From: Treponema sp.
GTDB lineage: Bacteria > Spirochaetota > Spirochaetia > Treponematales > Treponemataceae
Length of the DNA stretch: 64,000 nt
Direction: 5' to 3'
Assembly (NCBI GenBank): GCA_002749205.1
Contig: PDOP01000034.1
Coordinates: 21,919 to 85,918, forward strand
Shown: in pieces, positions 24,349 to 33,996 of the stretch
Layout of the letters: every line of letters begins with the position of its first letter
Numbering within the stretch: the stretch's first letter is position 1
Translations under genes and position numbers: made by a program
The notes under the pieces: generated by a model
What the model was told of the DNA's origin: nothing
Databases searched by the model: none
Seen by the model: only the letters and a program-made list of their open reading frames with translations

Positions 24349-25347
24349 CTACTCACTTGTCAGCTGTGCATGTTTAATTTCACGCATTATTTGGGAAAAC
24401 ATGGTTTGAGTATCACTACCGTCAATATGTATAATGTTTACACCAAATCGCTCCATTCTTCTAAACCATGTTTCCTGTCGTTTTGCAAACCGACAAATAG
24501 CCTGATGTAACTTTGTTACATATTCATCAAAACCGGTAAACTTATTTTGCAAGTATTCTGTTGTATATTTATATTCAAGTCCGAGTGCAATAAGCCTTTC
24601 CGATGAAACACCGCTTTTCAGTAAATCTTGAACTTCGTCTATCATACCGCAGTCAAGTCTTGCCAATAACCGAGTTTTTATACGATTACGCAAAGCCTCC
24701 CTCTCAAAAAAAATGCCGAAAATAAGCGGGCTAACCTTTACGGGGCTTTCTTTTAAAAACTTGCAAGGATTTTCTTTTTTGTAAACGGCTATTTCAATAG
24801 CACGAATAGCCCTTTCGGGTATCAGTAAGTCCGTCTTATTGTGTAAGTTAGGATTTAAATCCAAAAGCATGTTTGCAAGCTCTTCTATGCTTTTTATTTT
24901 TAGCTCTTCGCGTAAAGCGGTGTTTTCCGGAACAGTAACCAGTTGATAATTGCGTAAAACAGAATCAAGATATAATCCTGTTCCACCCGCAATTATCGGT
25001 AAAGCCTTCCGATTGATTATTTCAGGAAAAGTATTATAAAAATCTTTTTGAAAATTATAAACATTATACTCACTGTCCAAGTCGCAGATGTCAATTACAT
25101 GATACGGAATATTTCCGTATTCGGATAAATCTTTTCCTGAGCCAATATCCAGTTTGCGGTATACTTGCCTTGAATCCACAGAAATAATTTCACCATTCAG
25201 TTTTTTAGCGAGCAAAACCGCCAGCGATGTTTTACCTGTAGCAGTAGCACCCAAAATAACAATCGAATTCACATCATCAGTTTTAGTTTCTATTTGCTTG
25301 GTTGTAAAATTTTGCAACATATCGGTTTGTATCGTTGACGGTAACAT
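24349..25347 (-). CDS. miaA: tRNA dimethylallyltransferase
   Basis: MiaA adds a dimethylallyl group to A37 of tRNAs that read UNN codons. The P-loop is GATATGKTS (33-41) and the conserved DSRQVYRKLDIGSGK is at 58-72. AGGTGLYLDSVL and RFAKRQETWFRR are further family marks. Length (332) is normal, with an N-terminal stretch of about 25 residues before the P-loop that may reflect a start placed slightly too early. It follows selD with a 19-base gap on the same strand. Confidence 0.92.
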   Translation of the reverse strand: MLPSTIQTDMLQNFTTKQIETKTDDVNSIVILGATATGKTSLAVLLAKKLNGEIISVDSRQVYRKLDIGSGKDLSEYGNIPYHVIDICDLDSEYNVYNFQKDFYNTFPEIINRKALPIIAGGTGLYLDSVLRNYQLVTVPENTALREELKIKSIEELANMLLDLNPNLHNKTDLLIPERAIRAIEIAVYKKENPCKFLKESPVKVSPLIFGIFFEREALRNRIKTRLLARLDCGMIDEVQDLLKSGVSSERLIALGLEYKYTTEYLQNKFTGFDEYVTKLHQAICRFAKRQETWFRRMERFGVNIIHIDGSDTQTMFSQIMREIKHAQLTSE

Positions 25348-25366
25348 AATTTTAATGCCATAACAT

Positions 25367-26392
25367 TTATTTGATTATCAATGATACATCATCAAATGCT
25401 TGCACCTTACCTACTTCCCATAACGGAATATTTTTTTTGTTAAATTCAGCCCTTATTTTTTCGGCTTCTGTTTTATTCACCGAAAAAAGCAAACCTCCTG
25501 AAGTTTGCGGGTCAAATAGTATTTCTTCAATCCCAACATCATCAATTTCAAACTTAAACTTGTCTTTTAGAAAAAGCCTATTTTTTTTAGCCCCGCCTGT
25601 AATCAACTTATGTTTTGCGGCATGATATGCTTCATCAATATACGGAATTGCATCTGCATAAATTAAGGCTGTCTTATCATCGCCCAACATTTCAAGAACA
25701 TGTCCTAAAAAGCCGAAGCCGGTAATATCCGTGCATGAATTAATTTCAAAATTATGAAGAATTTCCGCAGAAGATTTATTCAATGTTTTCATAATATCAA
25801 TAGCCCGTTGCAACACATCGTCACCGACAGCTTTGGCACCGTAAGCCGAAATTATAATACCGACACCCAGCGGTTTTGTTAAAAACAAAACATCATCAAT
25901 CTGAGTTTGGCAGTTAGCCCAAATTTTATCAGGATGAACTTTACCCATAACAGAAAGGCCGTATTTTGGTTTAGTATCATTTATAGAATGACCTCCTGCC
26001 AAAACAGCACCGGCTTCTTTTACTTTTTCAGCACCACCAAGCATAATTTGCTTTAACATATCATAGTTTCCGGTTTCGGGGAAAGCCACGATATTTAACG
26101 CAAGTACGGGCTGGCCACCCATTGCATAAACATCACTTAAAGCATTTGCTGCAGCAATCTGTCCGAAAAAATACGGGTCAGTAATCATTGGAGGAAAAAA
26201 ATCCAGTGTTTGAATAATCGCCAAATCTTCAGTCATTTTTATAACAGCCGCATCGTCCGAATGCTCATAACCGACAAGACAATCTTTGTGAAAAGTTTTT
26301 GGTAAGTCAATTAACATTTTTTCCAGAACACCTGCTCCGAGTTTAGCATTTCAGCCCCCTCCCGCAAGTAAAAGCTCTTTTTTGTCTATCAT
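25367..26392 (-). CDS. selD: Selenophosphate synthase, itself a selenoprotein (UGA = Sec14)
   Basis: SelD makes selenophosphate from selenide and ATP for selenocysteine synthesis. A reading from the first ATG after the UGA (26317) would lack the catalytic N-terminus. From the ATG at 26392, which has AAGGAGG four bases upstream, the frame reads MIDKKELLLAGGGUNAKLGAG, with UGA at 26351-26353. Sec14 and Lys17 match the spacing of the catalytic Cys17/Lys20 pair in E. coli SelD. A SECIS-like hairpin follows. DDAAVI, GGHSI and LFDPQTSGGLL are family motifs. Total 341 residues. The promoter TTGTTT-17-TATAAT lies upstream. Confidence 0.93.
26324..26339 (-). promoter_or_regulatory. SECIS-like hairpin in selD
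   Basis: On the minus strand CGGAGC pairs with GUUCUG (with G·U pairs) around the loop AGGU. It begins exactly 11 bases after the UGA codon. Loop and spacing match the bacterial SECIS of E. coli fdhF, which recruits SelB-Sec-tRNA. Confidence 0.75.
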
Positions 26393-26420
26393 AAAACCTC
26401 CTTGATAATGATTTTGCGAT

Positions 26421-26449
26421 TATAACAATAAAGTTAAAAAAAAACAAGT
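26421..26449 (-). promoter_or_regulatory. selD promoter
   Basis: On the minus strand TTGTTT and TATAAT are separated by a 17-base, T-rich spacer, about 30 bases upstream of the selD ATG. Exact box edges within the T-run are uncertain. Confidence 0.55.
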
Positions 26450-26543
26450 CGAATTTTAACATTCAACACTATATCCTGATTGTAAATTCATTTCCTAAAA
26501 TTACATACTAAAAAAAAGGCAGTTTTAAGCCGATACACAAGGC

Positions 26544-27425
26544 ATGAAGAAGTATCTTGTATTTTTAAGTATATCTATGTTATTATCCCTGTCTGTATTT
26601 GCAGGTGAGAACAATAAAAAAAGTGAAATTTCGCAATTCTCGGTTATAATCCGTGAAGAAGCTGTCATATTAAATTGGAAAACTGACATTCCAAATCAAA
26701 ATTTAATCATTTACAAATCGACTTCGCCGTTTATAGCTTTTTCATCACTGGTAGATGCTGTGTTAATTGCAGATTTTAAAGACACCGGCAACCCGTTTAT
26801 CGACTATCCTGTACCGGGTATTCCGTATTATTATTCCATTGTTACGGAAAACGAAGTCTCTTCAGGAAGAGTTGATTTTATACCCGGAAAAAACACTTCT
26901 AACGAAGCTGTAGAAGTTTTTTCCGAAAAAATGCCGACTGTTTCTGCAAAAAACAGTAAAAATCTTCGTCCTATGCCCCTTCCGTTTCTTAATCCCGATA
27001 AATCACAAGAACTTCCAAAAACGATTTTTTCCGGTGAAACAGAAAAAATCATTTCTTTACTCAAGAGCAAATCAAAAAACTATGAAAATTTTTTAGAATC
27101 AACAACAAAGAGATCTACATACTTATTTGATGAAGAAAAAATATCCGGCACAACAGGAGAGCTGTTTGGATTACAAAAAATCATCAAATCCTACTTTTAC
27201 ACCGAGCAATGGCATAATCTTGAAGTGAACTTAACGAACTTTTTGCAAATTAGAAGAAGCCCTGAAGTAACTGCAAGAGCCCATTTTTACTTAGGCGAAG
27301 CATATTTTTTCCAGTCCAAATATTCAAAAGCATTGAAAGAATTTTTTCAATCAGAGCAAATTTACACAAAAAAATCAAACGAATGGATTCAATATTCACT
27401 GTTAGAGTTGGCAAAATCCAAATGA
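26544..27425 (+). CDS. Exported protein with FnIII-like and TPR-like regions, function unknown
   Basis: A 293-residue protein beginning with a signal peptide (MKKYLVFLSISMLLSLSVFAG), probably cleaved after VFA. Residues about 28-115 look like a fibronectin-III-type fold (AVILNWKTDIPNQNLIIYKS ... GIPYYYSIV). A polar linker follows, and the C-terminus (about 245-290) has a TPR-like pair of helices (ARAHFYLGEAYFFQSKYSKALKEF). It is the first plus-strand gene after selD, in divergent orientation. The start has only a weak RBS. It is likely an envelope protein; I do not recognise the family. Confidence 0.65.
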   Translation: MKKYLVFLSISMLLSLSVFAGENNKKSEISQFSVIIREEAVILNWKTDIPNQNLIIYKSTSPFIAFSSLVDAVLIADFKDTGNPFIDYPVPGIPYYYSIVTENEVSSGRVDFIPGKNTSNEAVEVFSEKMPTVSAKNSKNLRPMPLPFLNPDKSQELPKTIFSGETEKIISLLKSKSKNYENFLESTTKRSTYLFDEEKISGTTGELFGLQKIIKSYFYTEQWHNLEVNLTNFLQIRRSPEVTARAHFYLGEAYFFQSKYSKALKEFFQSEQIYTKKSNEWIQYSLLELAKSK

Positions 27426-27551
27426 AGCATAAAATAAAACTAACAGTAAAAATTAAAAAAACTGTATCCTAACTCTTAAAAAAGTGTTCATACTAATAGA
27501 TAAGGGCTTAAAACAACCTTATTAAAACTAATTTGAGGTGATCGATATAAC

Positions 27552-28229
27552 ATGAAAAATATAAAAAGATTGTTTTTAATTATTCCGGCTTTACTGATTT
27601 TTTGCTTTTTTTCAAATCCTGTATTTGCAAAAGAATCCGAAGGAATAGGTATCGGCTCCGATGCGGCATATCCTCACATTGAAAAAGCCCTTAAAGAACT
27701 GCCTATAAAGGCTAATACTATATACTATGCAAGTGATTCGGATATTGAAAAACTCATCGGTCTTTCAGCTGATATAGAAATAAACCTTCTGGAACTTTTG
27801 GACTGCACATACAGATACCTAAATGCAAACAACATGCGAATTCAAATTAACGGCTCTTCTTTTCAAAGATTATTACCGAAATTCGATTTCGGGAAAGAGC
27901 GTGTTATGGCGTTATTACCAATTCATAAAATTACAAAAATCACAACAGGGGCAAAACTAAAAGATACAGACCACGCTCTTGATATTTACATGAATTCAGA
28001 ATACATAGAATACATTGAAATAGGAACCGCTATGTATGAACCACATTTCGGTTTCAATAAAATGGAGCCAAACCTTTTTTCACAAGCATTTGGAATGCGT
28101 GTAAAAAAATGGGCAAGCAAAAAAGACATAGAAAAAATACATCTTTACGACAGAGGAAAAGCGGCTATTTTTGTCAAAAAGTTTTTTAAATCAAAACACT
28201 GGTATATCTGGCTAATTAAAAGAAAATAA
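27552..28229 (+). CDS. Exported protein of unknown function
   Basis: A 225-residue protein with a signal peptide (MKNIKRLFLIIPALLIFCFFSNPVFA) cut after VFA. It has no lipobox at the site, no other membrane segment and no known motif. The mature part contains YYASDSDIEKLIGLSADIEINLLELLD and ends in a basic tail (KKFFKSKHWYIWLIKRK). GAGGTGA lies about ten bases before the ATG. It is separated from the upstream exported gene by 126 bases. It looks like a genus-level conserved protein, but I cannot name a family. Confidence 0.6.
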   Translation: MKNIKRLFLIIPALLIFCFFSNPVFAKESEGIGIGSDAAYPHIEKALKELPIKANTIYYASDSDIEKLIGLSADIEINLLELLDCTYRYLNANNMRIQINGSSFQRLLPKFDFGKERVMALLPIHKITKITTGAKLKDTDHALDIYMNSEYIEYIEIGTAMYEPHFGFNKMEPNLFSQAFGMRVKKWASKKDIEKIHLYDRGKAAIFVKKFFKSKHWYIWLIKRK

Positions 28230-28250
28230 CCAATATCGAAAAAATTAAGC

Positions 28251-28451
28251 ATTCTGTATACAGAATACCGGCGAGTAAAACCGGAAGGTTTGCCTGAAAT
28301 GTAATAAACGGCAGTTCTGTAAACAGAGCTGCCGTTTCTAAGACCGCCGATATCCTTTTTCTCGTTTAATTAAAACACTAAAGACAGTTGGAGCGAAAGC
28401 GGAAAATGTCGCTTTTATTTTTAAGAAAAGAGAAAAAGATACAAGGCGGTC
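28251..28451. repeat. Structured intergenic repeat, copy H, with flanking hairpins
   Basis: It fills the gap between the convergent exported-protein and gap genes. It opens with a perfect 16-bp palindrome ATTCTGTATACAGAAT (28251-28266) and a 15-bp hairpin (28306-28320 / 28323-28337, one G·U). The main element is an outer stem GACCGCC (28342-28348) / GGCGGTC (28445-28451) and an inner stem CTTTTTCTC (28355-28363) / GAGAAAAAG (28430-28438). The layout matches copies F, G and I but the paired bases differ. Confidence 0.7.
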
Positions 28452-28552
28452 GGGGGTTGCGAGCGTGGAATGTTGTAAAAATAAAACAATAATATTCCTC
28501 GCAATGTCAACATTCCAATCGCTATAAAAAAAATATCAAATAAAATTGACTT

Positions 28553-28594
28553 AAAAAAAAGCGACACCCAAATGAGTGCCGCCAAAATGTCGCC
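28553..28594 (-). terminator. Intrinsic terminator of gap
   Basis: On the minus strand GGCACTC-ATTT-GGGTGTC is nested within GCGACA / TGTCGC and is followed by a run of eight T. It starts about ten bases after the gap stop codon. Confidence 0.8.
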
Positions 28595-28603
28595 TATTGC
28601 AAT

Positions 28604-29689
<1,086 letters not shown>

Positions 29690-29701
29690 TTAACCTGTCT
29701 T

Positions 29702-29730
29702 ATCATACTTCAAAAACTCGGCTCTGTCAA
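29702..29730 (-). promoter_or_regulatory. Promoter of gap
   Basis: On the minus strand TTGACA (29725-29730) and TATGAT (29702-29707) are separated by 17 bases. It is a near-consensus housekeeping promoter 34 bases upstream of the gap ATG. Confidence 0.7.
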
Positions 29731-29761
29731 TACTTCAATTTTAAAAAAAAATTGCTTAACG

Positions 29762-29890
29762 CCACCCCGCTCCCTCGCATAATCTTTTTATCGTTTCTGT
29801 TTAACATAAGCGAAGTCTCGGGGCGAGCCTTCTTTACTTAATAAAAGGAACGATAAAAAGGATAGACTTCGGTCGCCACATCAGGTTAAG
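29762..29890. repeat. Structured intergenic repeat, copy E
   Basis: It lies between the divergent gap and tRNA promoters. The main stem is CTTTTTATCGTT (29784-29795) / AACGATAAAAAG (29849-29860), 12 perfect pairs, preceded by CGCATAAT and followed by GATAGACTTCGG, which parallels GCATAAC / GTAGACT in copies A-C and F. An inner hairpin GAAG-T-CTCG-GGG-CGAG-C-CTTC is inside. The outer stem seen in F-I is weak here. Confidence 0.7.
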
Positions 29891-29969
29891 GATTTTGTAA
29901 ACAGGGCGGTATCCTGAAATATTCTCACCTTAGTCTTGCAATTTCTTGAAATAAAGTTTCAAAAACCGC

Positions 29970-29998
29970 TTGACATTTTTCTTCTTATATTGTATATT
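29970..29998 (+). promoter_or_regulatory. Promoter of the initiator tRNA gene
   Basis: TTGACA (29970-29975) and TATATT (29993-29998) are separated by 17 bases, ending 15 bases before the tRNA 5' end. A consensus -35 box fits a stable-RNA promoter. Confidence 0.75.
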
Positions 29999-30013
29999 CT
30001 CAAAAGACAACGA

Positions 30014-30086
30014 CGCAGGGTAGAGCAGTTGGCAGCTCGTCGGGCTCATAACCCGGAGGTCGGAGGTTCGAGTCCTCTCCCTGCTA
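30014..30086 (+). tRNA. Initiator tRNA-fMet (anticodon CAT)
   Basis: All four arms pair: acceptor GCAGGG with CCCTGC, D-stem GAGC/GCTC, anticodon arm with loop CTCATAA, and T-arm with TTCGAGT. Initiator hallmarks are present: an unpaired C1·U72 at the acceptor end, an A11-U24 pair, and three consecutive G-C pairs (GGG/CCC) below the anticodon loop. It is therefore the start-codon tRNA rather than elongator Met. CCA is not encoded. Confidence 0.96.
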
Positions 30087-30118
30087 TCAACTCCCTAATT
30101 AATACTTCCAAATAATTT

Positions 30119-31276
30119 TTAGCTTAAAATATTTTTTACTTTTTTCAAAGCTTCTAAAAATAAATCTATTTCTGCTTTTGTTGTACTGTGTCCGATTGAA
30201 ATGCGAATTGTATTTTGTTGTAATCCTGCCCTAATACCCATTTCCGAAAGAATTGGTTTTGTTTTCTTTTTAGACGAGCATGCCGAGCCTGTTGAAACAA
30301 AAACACCCTCATCGGATAAACATCTGGTTAAGACTTCGCCGGTTATCTTTTCGTCTGCGAATTGCAAAATATACGGCGAAAAATTATTTGATTCCAATTC
30401 CCTGTTAGCCGGAATTAAAACAATATTAGACATTTGTACAATCTCGGAAATAAGATAGTCCATAGTCGAATTGACGGTTTTAATATTTTTATCAATGTTG
30501 TCTGTCATATCTTTTATGCAAGATTGTAACGAAAAAATTCCTGCAAGGTTTTCTGTACCGGAGCGCACGCCAAACTCCTGCCCGCCTCCTTTTAAAAACG
30601 AGGAAAGCGAATTTTTTAAATACAAAGCACCAATTCCCCGTGATGCTCCAATTTTATGTCCTGCAAATGCCAATGAATCAACGCCTAATTCCGAAACATC
30701 TACTTTTATCTTTCCGACCGCCTGAACAGCATCTGTGTGAATATGTATTTTTCGTTTTGCAGTTTTTTGTAATTGCTCATAAATTTCTTTTATCGGTTGA
30801 ATGGCACCCATTACATTATTCACAAGCATAACAGAAACAAACACAGTATTATCTTTAATCGTTTGCAAAACAGCATCAGAAGTAACAATGCCGGCACTAT
30901 TTACGGGTATTTTCAATACTTCTACACCCAACCGAGAAAGAGCTTCAGCCTGCTTTGATATTGCAGAATGCTCGATTGAGCTTATTGCAATGGAATAGCT
31001 TTGAGGATTTGGTTTTGTCAAAACCGACAGCATTGGAAGATGATTACTTTCAGTTCCTCCTGATGTAAAATAAATCTGTTGCGATTTTGCTCCAATAGAT
31101 TGTGCAATTTCCAATCGAGCATTTTCTAAAGCGGCTTTTGCCTCTATGCCTAAACCGTGAACGGAGGACGGGTTTGCAAAATACTTAAATGCCTTTTCGT
31201 TTGCATTTTTAATTGCTTCGATATTGGGCTTATAAGTTGCAGCCCAATCGAGATAAACTTTTTCTTGGTTATTCAT
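30119..31276 (-). CDS. Cysteine desulfurase (NifS/IscS-like)
   Basis: A PLP enzyme that takes sulfur from cysteine for Fe-S cluster or thio-tRNA assembly. The PLP lysine is Lys208 in FAGHKIGASRG, and the sulfur-accepting cysteine is Cys333 in STGSACSSKKK. The N-terminus YLDWAATYKPN shows the family's YLDxAATxxP pattern. Length 385 is normal. No iscU or scaffold gene is adjacent, so its partner is elsewhere. It overlaps aroB by eight bases and so is coupled to it, although the pathways differ. Confidence 0.93.
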   Translation of the reverse strand: MNNQEKVYLDWAATYKPNIEAIKNANEKAFKYFANPSSVHGLGIEAKAALENARLEIAQSIGAKSQQIYFTSGGTESNHLPMLSVLTKPNPQSYSIAISSIEHSAISKQAEALSRLGVEVLKIPVNSAGIVTSDAVLQTIKDNTVFVSVMLVNNVMGAIQPIKEIYEQLQKTAKRKIHIHTDAVQAVGKIKVDVSELGVDSLAFAGHKIGASRGIGALYLKNSLSSFLKGGGQEFGVRSGTENLAGIFSLQSCIKDMTDNIDKNIKTVNSTMDYLISEIVQMSNIVLIPANRELESNNFSPYILQFADEKITGEVLTRCLSDEGVFVSTGSACSSKKKTKPILSEMGIRAGLQQNTIRISIGHSTTKAEIDLFLEALKKVKNILS

Positions 31277-32336
31277 TTTTTAATTGCCCCTTAAAAAAAA
31301 TCAATAATTCATTTTTGTCTGTTTGGTATATAAAATTTTCGTTTAGTTGTTTTTGCAATACAAGATTAATTTTACCGTTTTTGTTTTTTTTATCATTTGC
31401 AATATAATCTAATATGCGATTACAAAAAACAAAATTATCTAACTCAAGTTTTTTCAATTTATCCGGTATAAACTTAGTTTCCCAATTATAAAATTTCAGT
31501 AAATCCAATACTGTTTGTGCATAAACTTTATCCGTGAGATTCAAAATTACACCCAACTTTAATGCCTGTGCAATTCCCCAAGCAACAGCTTCACCGTGTG
31601 AAAAAACATTAAAGCAAGTAAACGATTCAAGTGCATGCCCAAAGGTATGTCCAAAGTTTAAAAACCGCCTTTCGGCATTTTCAAGAAAATCGGATTGCAC
31701 AATTTTTGCTTTTGAGGTGATCGCAAGGCGTATTAGTCTTTTTAAGATGTTTTCATCATAGGTTGTACACGCTTGTTTTTCCAAAGACATTATTTTAAAG
31801 ATTTCGCTTGATTCAATAAGCCCTATTTTAAAAATTTCCGCTAATCCTGAGTGCATTTCTTTCATTGGCAGAGTTTTCAAAAAATCAGGACAAATATAAA
31901 TATGCTCGCAAGGATAAAATGAGCCTGCCGCATTTTTTACAGAGCCAATGTTTATACCGGTTTTTCCGCCAACAGATGCATCAACCATTGCCAACAAAGA
32001 TGTAGGAATTAACCGGCACCTAACACCCCGTTTATAAATAGATGCGGCAAAAGCTGTTATATCACAAACCATTCCCCCGCCGACAGCATAAAAAACAGAA
32101 TTTCTGTCCAAATTTTTGCTTAATGCTTTTTGAATTATTTTTTCTGTATAAGCTAAATTCTTGTTTTCATCTCCCGCAGGAATAACAATACAGCTATCAA
32201 TACCGGATGCGATACTGTGTTTGGTATTACTGTCTACCACAAGTAAAGAATTGGTTTTTTCAAAAACCAATTCTTTACTGTGCAAAAAATGGACAGTGGA
32301 ATAAACTTCAGATTTTTCAAAAATAATTTTTTCCAT
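31269..32336 (-). CDS. aroB: 3-dehydroquinate synthase
   Basis: AroB makes 3-dehydroquinate in the shikimate pathway, with NAD and a metal. Marks include GGGMVCDITAFAAS, KRGVRCRLIPTSLLAMVDASVGGKTGIN (substrate and NAD region) and FGHTFGHALE with metal-binding histidines. I chose the ATG at 32336; a TTG two codons upstream is also open. No other shikimate gene is next to it. It lies between a HerA-like ATPase and a cysteine desulfurase on one transcript. Confidence 0.92.
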   Translation of the reverse strand: MEKIIFEKSEVYSTVHFLHSKELVFEKTNSLLVVDSNTKHSIASGIDSCIVIPAGDENKNLAYTEKIIQKALSKNLDRNSVFYAVGGGMVCDITAFAASIYKRGVRCRLIPTSLLAMVDASVGGKTGINIGSVKNAAGSFYPCEHIYICPDFLKTLPMKEMHSGLAEIFKIGLIESSEIFKIMSLEKQACTTYDENILKRLIRLAITSKAKIVQSDFLENAERRFLNFGHTFGHALESFTCFNVFSHGEAVAWGIAQALKLGVILNLTDKVYAQTVLDLLKFYNWETKFIPDKLKKLELDNFVFCNRILDYIANDKKNKNGKINLVLQKQLNENFIYQTDKNELLIFFKGQLKNE

Positions 32337-32357
32337 AATCAAAATTAAAGAAGCTTT

Positions 32358-33815
32358 TTATAAAAGTTTTTTTAATGAGCCCAACAAACCCCGAGCAACT
32401 TGCCTTCCAACAGATCTAGTAAAACTCGACAACATCGATTCGCCCATTTTTTGCATTTGAGATTTAGGCTGTCTTTTTTTGGCACGCTTTTGTTTTTCGG
32501 CAATTTTAGCTTCTTGAAGTTTTTTTTCCGACTCGGCTTCTTTTGCAAATCTGGCTTTAAGTATTTCATAAGCGGATTCCCTGTCTACCATATCCTTATA
32601 CTTGTACAATAACGGGGATTCGTTTATAACGGCTTGTAGCTTTGAATTATCTACAGTACCAATTTTACTGTGAGGTGATGTCATCAATACTTTTTGCGTA
32701 ACACTCGGACTTCCGTCATCGGTTAAAACACTGATTAACGCTTCCCCTGTTTGTAAATTGGTAATTTCATCTTCAACTTCAAACTCAGGGTTTGGTCTAA
32801 AGGTATCTGCCGCCAACTTAATAGCCTTTCTGTCTTTTGGCGTAAACGCTCTAAGAGCGTGCTGAATTCTGTTTCCCAGCTGACCAAGTATTTTATCGGG
32901 AATGTCGGCGGGGTTTTGAGTTATAAAGAAAATACCGACACCTTTGGATCTTACAAGTCTTATAATCTGCTCTAATTTTTCGATTAAAACATCTGAGCAG
33001 TTTTCAAAAAGTAGATGTGCTTCATCAAAGAAAAAAACAAATTTTGGTTTTTCCATATCGCCGACTTCAGGCAATGTTTCATAAAGCTCGGATAAAAACC
33101 AAAGCAAAAAAGTAGAATACAAACTTGGCTTTTGATACAGCTTTACTGCATTAAAAACATTTATATATCCCCGTCCGTCTGATTTTACTTGCATAAAGTC
33201 CGTAATATCAAGTGCAGGCTCTGCAAAAAATGTTTCAGCTCCTTCATCTTCCAAAGTCAAAATTGCCCGCTGGATTGCCCCAACTGATGCAGAAGAAATA
33301 TTACCGTATTCAAGTCGCAACTCTTTTGAATTTTCGCCAATATAAATTAAAATTGATTTTAAGTCTTTTATGTCAAGCAAAAGCCAGTTGTTTTCATCTG
33401 CTATTCTAAATGCAATGTTTAACACACCTGACTGAGCATCAGTTAAACGCAATAATCTGGAAAGCAAAAGAGGGCCTACCTCAGAAATAGTTGTACGCAC
33501 AGGATGTCCTAATTCAGAAAAAATATCCCAAAGGCGTATAGGATAGGGGGTAAACTCAAAATCTTTTATACCAAAAAAATCAACACGGCGCTGAATTTCT
33601 TTATTCATGCTTCCTGCTTCACAAAAGCTCATTAAGTCGCCTTTTACATCGGGTAAAAATACAGGAACGCCTATATCGCTAAAAGCCTCAGCAATAACTT
33701 TAAGGGTTATTGTCTTTCCCGTTCCTGTTGCACCTGCAATCAAACCGTGCCTGTTTGACATTTTAGGTAAAAGATAAACATCCTCTTTTGCCTTTCCCAA
33801 AAAAATTCCACTCAT
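32358..33815 (-). CDS. HerA/YjgR-like ATPase (DUF853)
   Basis: A 485-residue P-loop ATPase. Walker A GATGTGKT is at 28-35, Walker B is FVFFFDEAHLLF near 265, and FITQNPADIPDKILGQLGNR is a sensor-like motif of the FtsK-HerA superfamily. The C-terminal tail is basic (KRAKKRQPKSQMQKMG). E. coli YjgR has the same architecture. The substrate is unknown, but DNA is plausible for the superfamily. The start follows GGAGG at the right distance; the longer reading to 33839 lacks an RBS. It leads the operon with aroB and the cysteine desulfurase. Confidence 0.82.
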   Translation of the reverse strand: MSGIFLGKAKEDVYLLPKMSNRHGLIAGATGTGKTITLKVIAEAFSDIGVPVFLPDVKGDLMSFCEAGSMNKEIQRRVDFFGIKDFEFTPYPIRLWDIFSELGHPVRTTISEVGPLLLSRLLRLTDAQSGVLNIAFRIADENNWLLLDIKDLKSILIYIGENSKELRLEYGNISSASVGAIQRAILTLEDEGAETFFAEPALDITDFMQVKSDGRGYINVFNAVKLYQKPSLYSTFLLWFLSELYETLPEVGDMEKPKFVFFFDEAHLLFENCSDVLIEKLEQIIRLVRSKGVGIFFITQNPADIPDKILGQLGNRIQHALRAFTPKDRKAIKLAADTFRPNPEFEVEDEITNLQTGEALISVLTDDGSPSVTQKVLMTSPHSKIGTVDNSKLQAVINESPLLYKYKDMVDRESAYEILKARFAKEAESEKKLQEAKIAEKQKRAKKRQPKSQMQKMGESMLSSFTRSVGRQVARGLLGSLKKLL

Positions 33816-33931
33816 ATTATCCTCCACATTACAGTACAATTTACTTTCAGGATAAGAGTATACACAAAAATCAAAAAAAAATAAACTCTGTTTTCTTTTA
33901 AAAATTTTTTTTAAAATATACTAAAAAATCC

Positions 33932-33958
33932 TAAACTTTTTTTTTGAATATCCGAAGT
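33932..33958 (+). promoter_or_regulatory. Possible sigma-28-like promoter
   Basis: TAAA (33932-33935), 15 bases, then TCCGAAGT (33951-33958) resembles the motility-sigma pattern TAAA-N15-GCCGATAA. The T-rich spacer and mismatch at the first base make it tentative. Confidence 0.35.
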
Positions 33959-33996
33959 AGGGATAGGCGTTTTGCCGATTTTTTAAGGAGGATATT

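Noticed and set aside
25367..26317. SelD as an N-terminally truncated protein or pseudogene
   Set aside because: The missing N-terminus is present upstream in frame, interrupted only by a UGA at the catalytic site with a SECIS hairpin.
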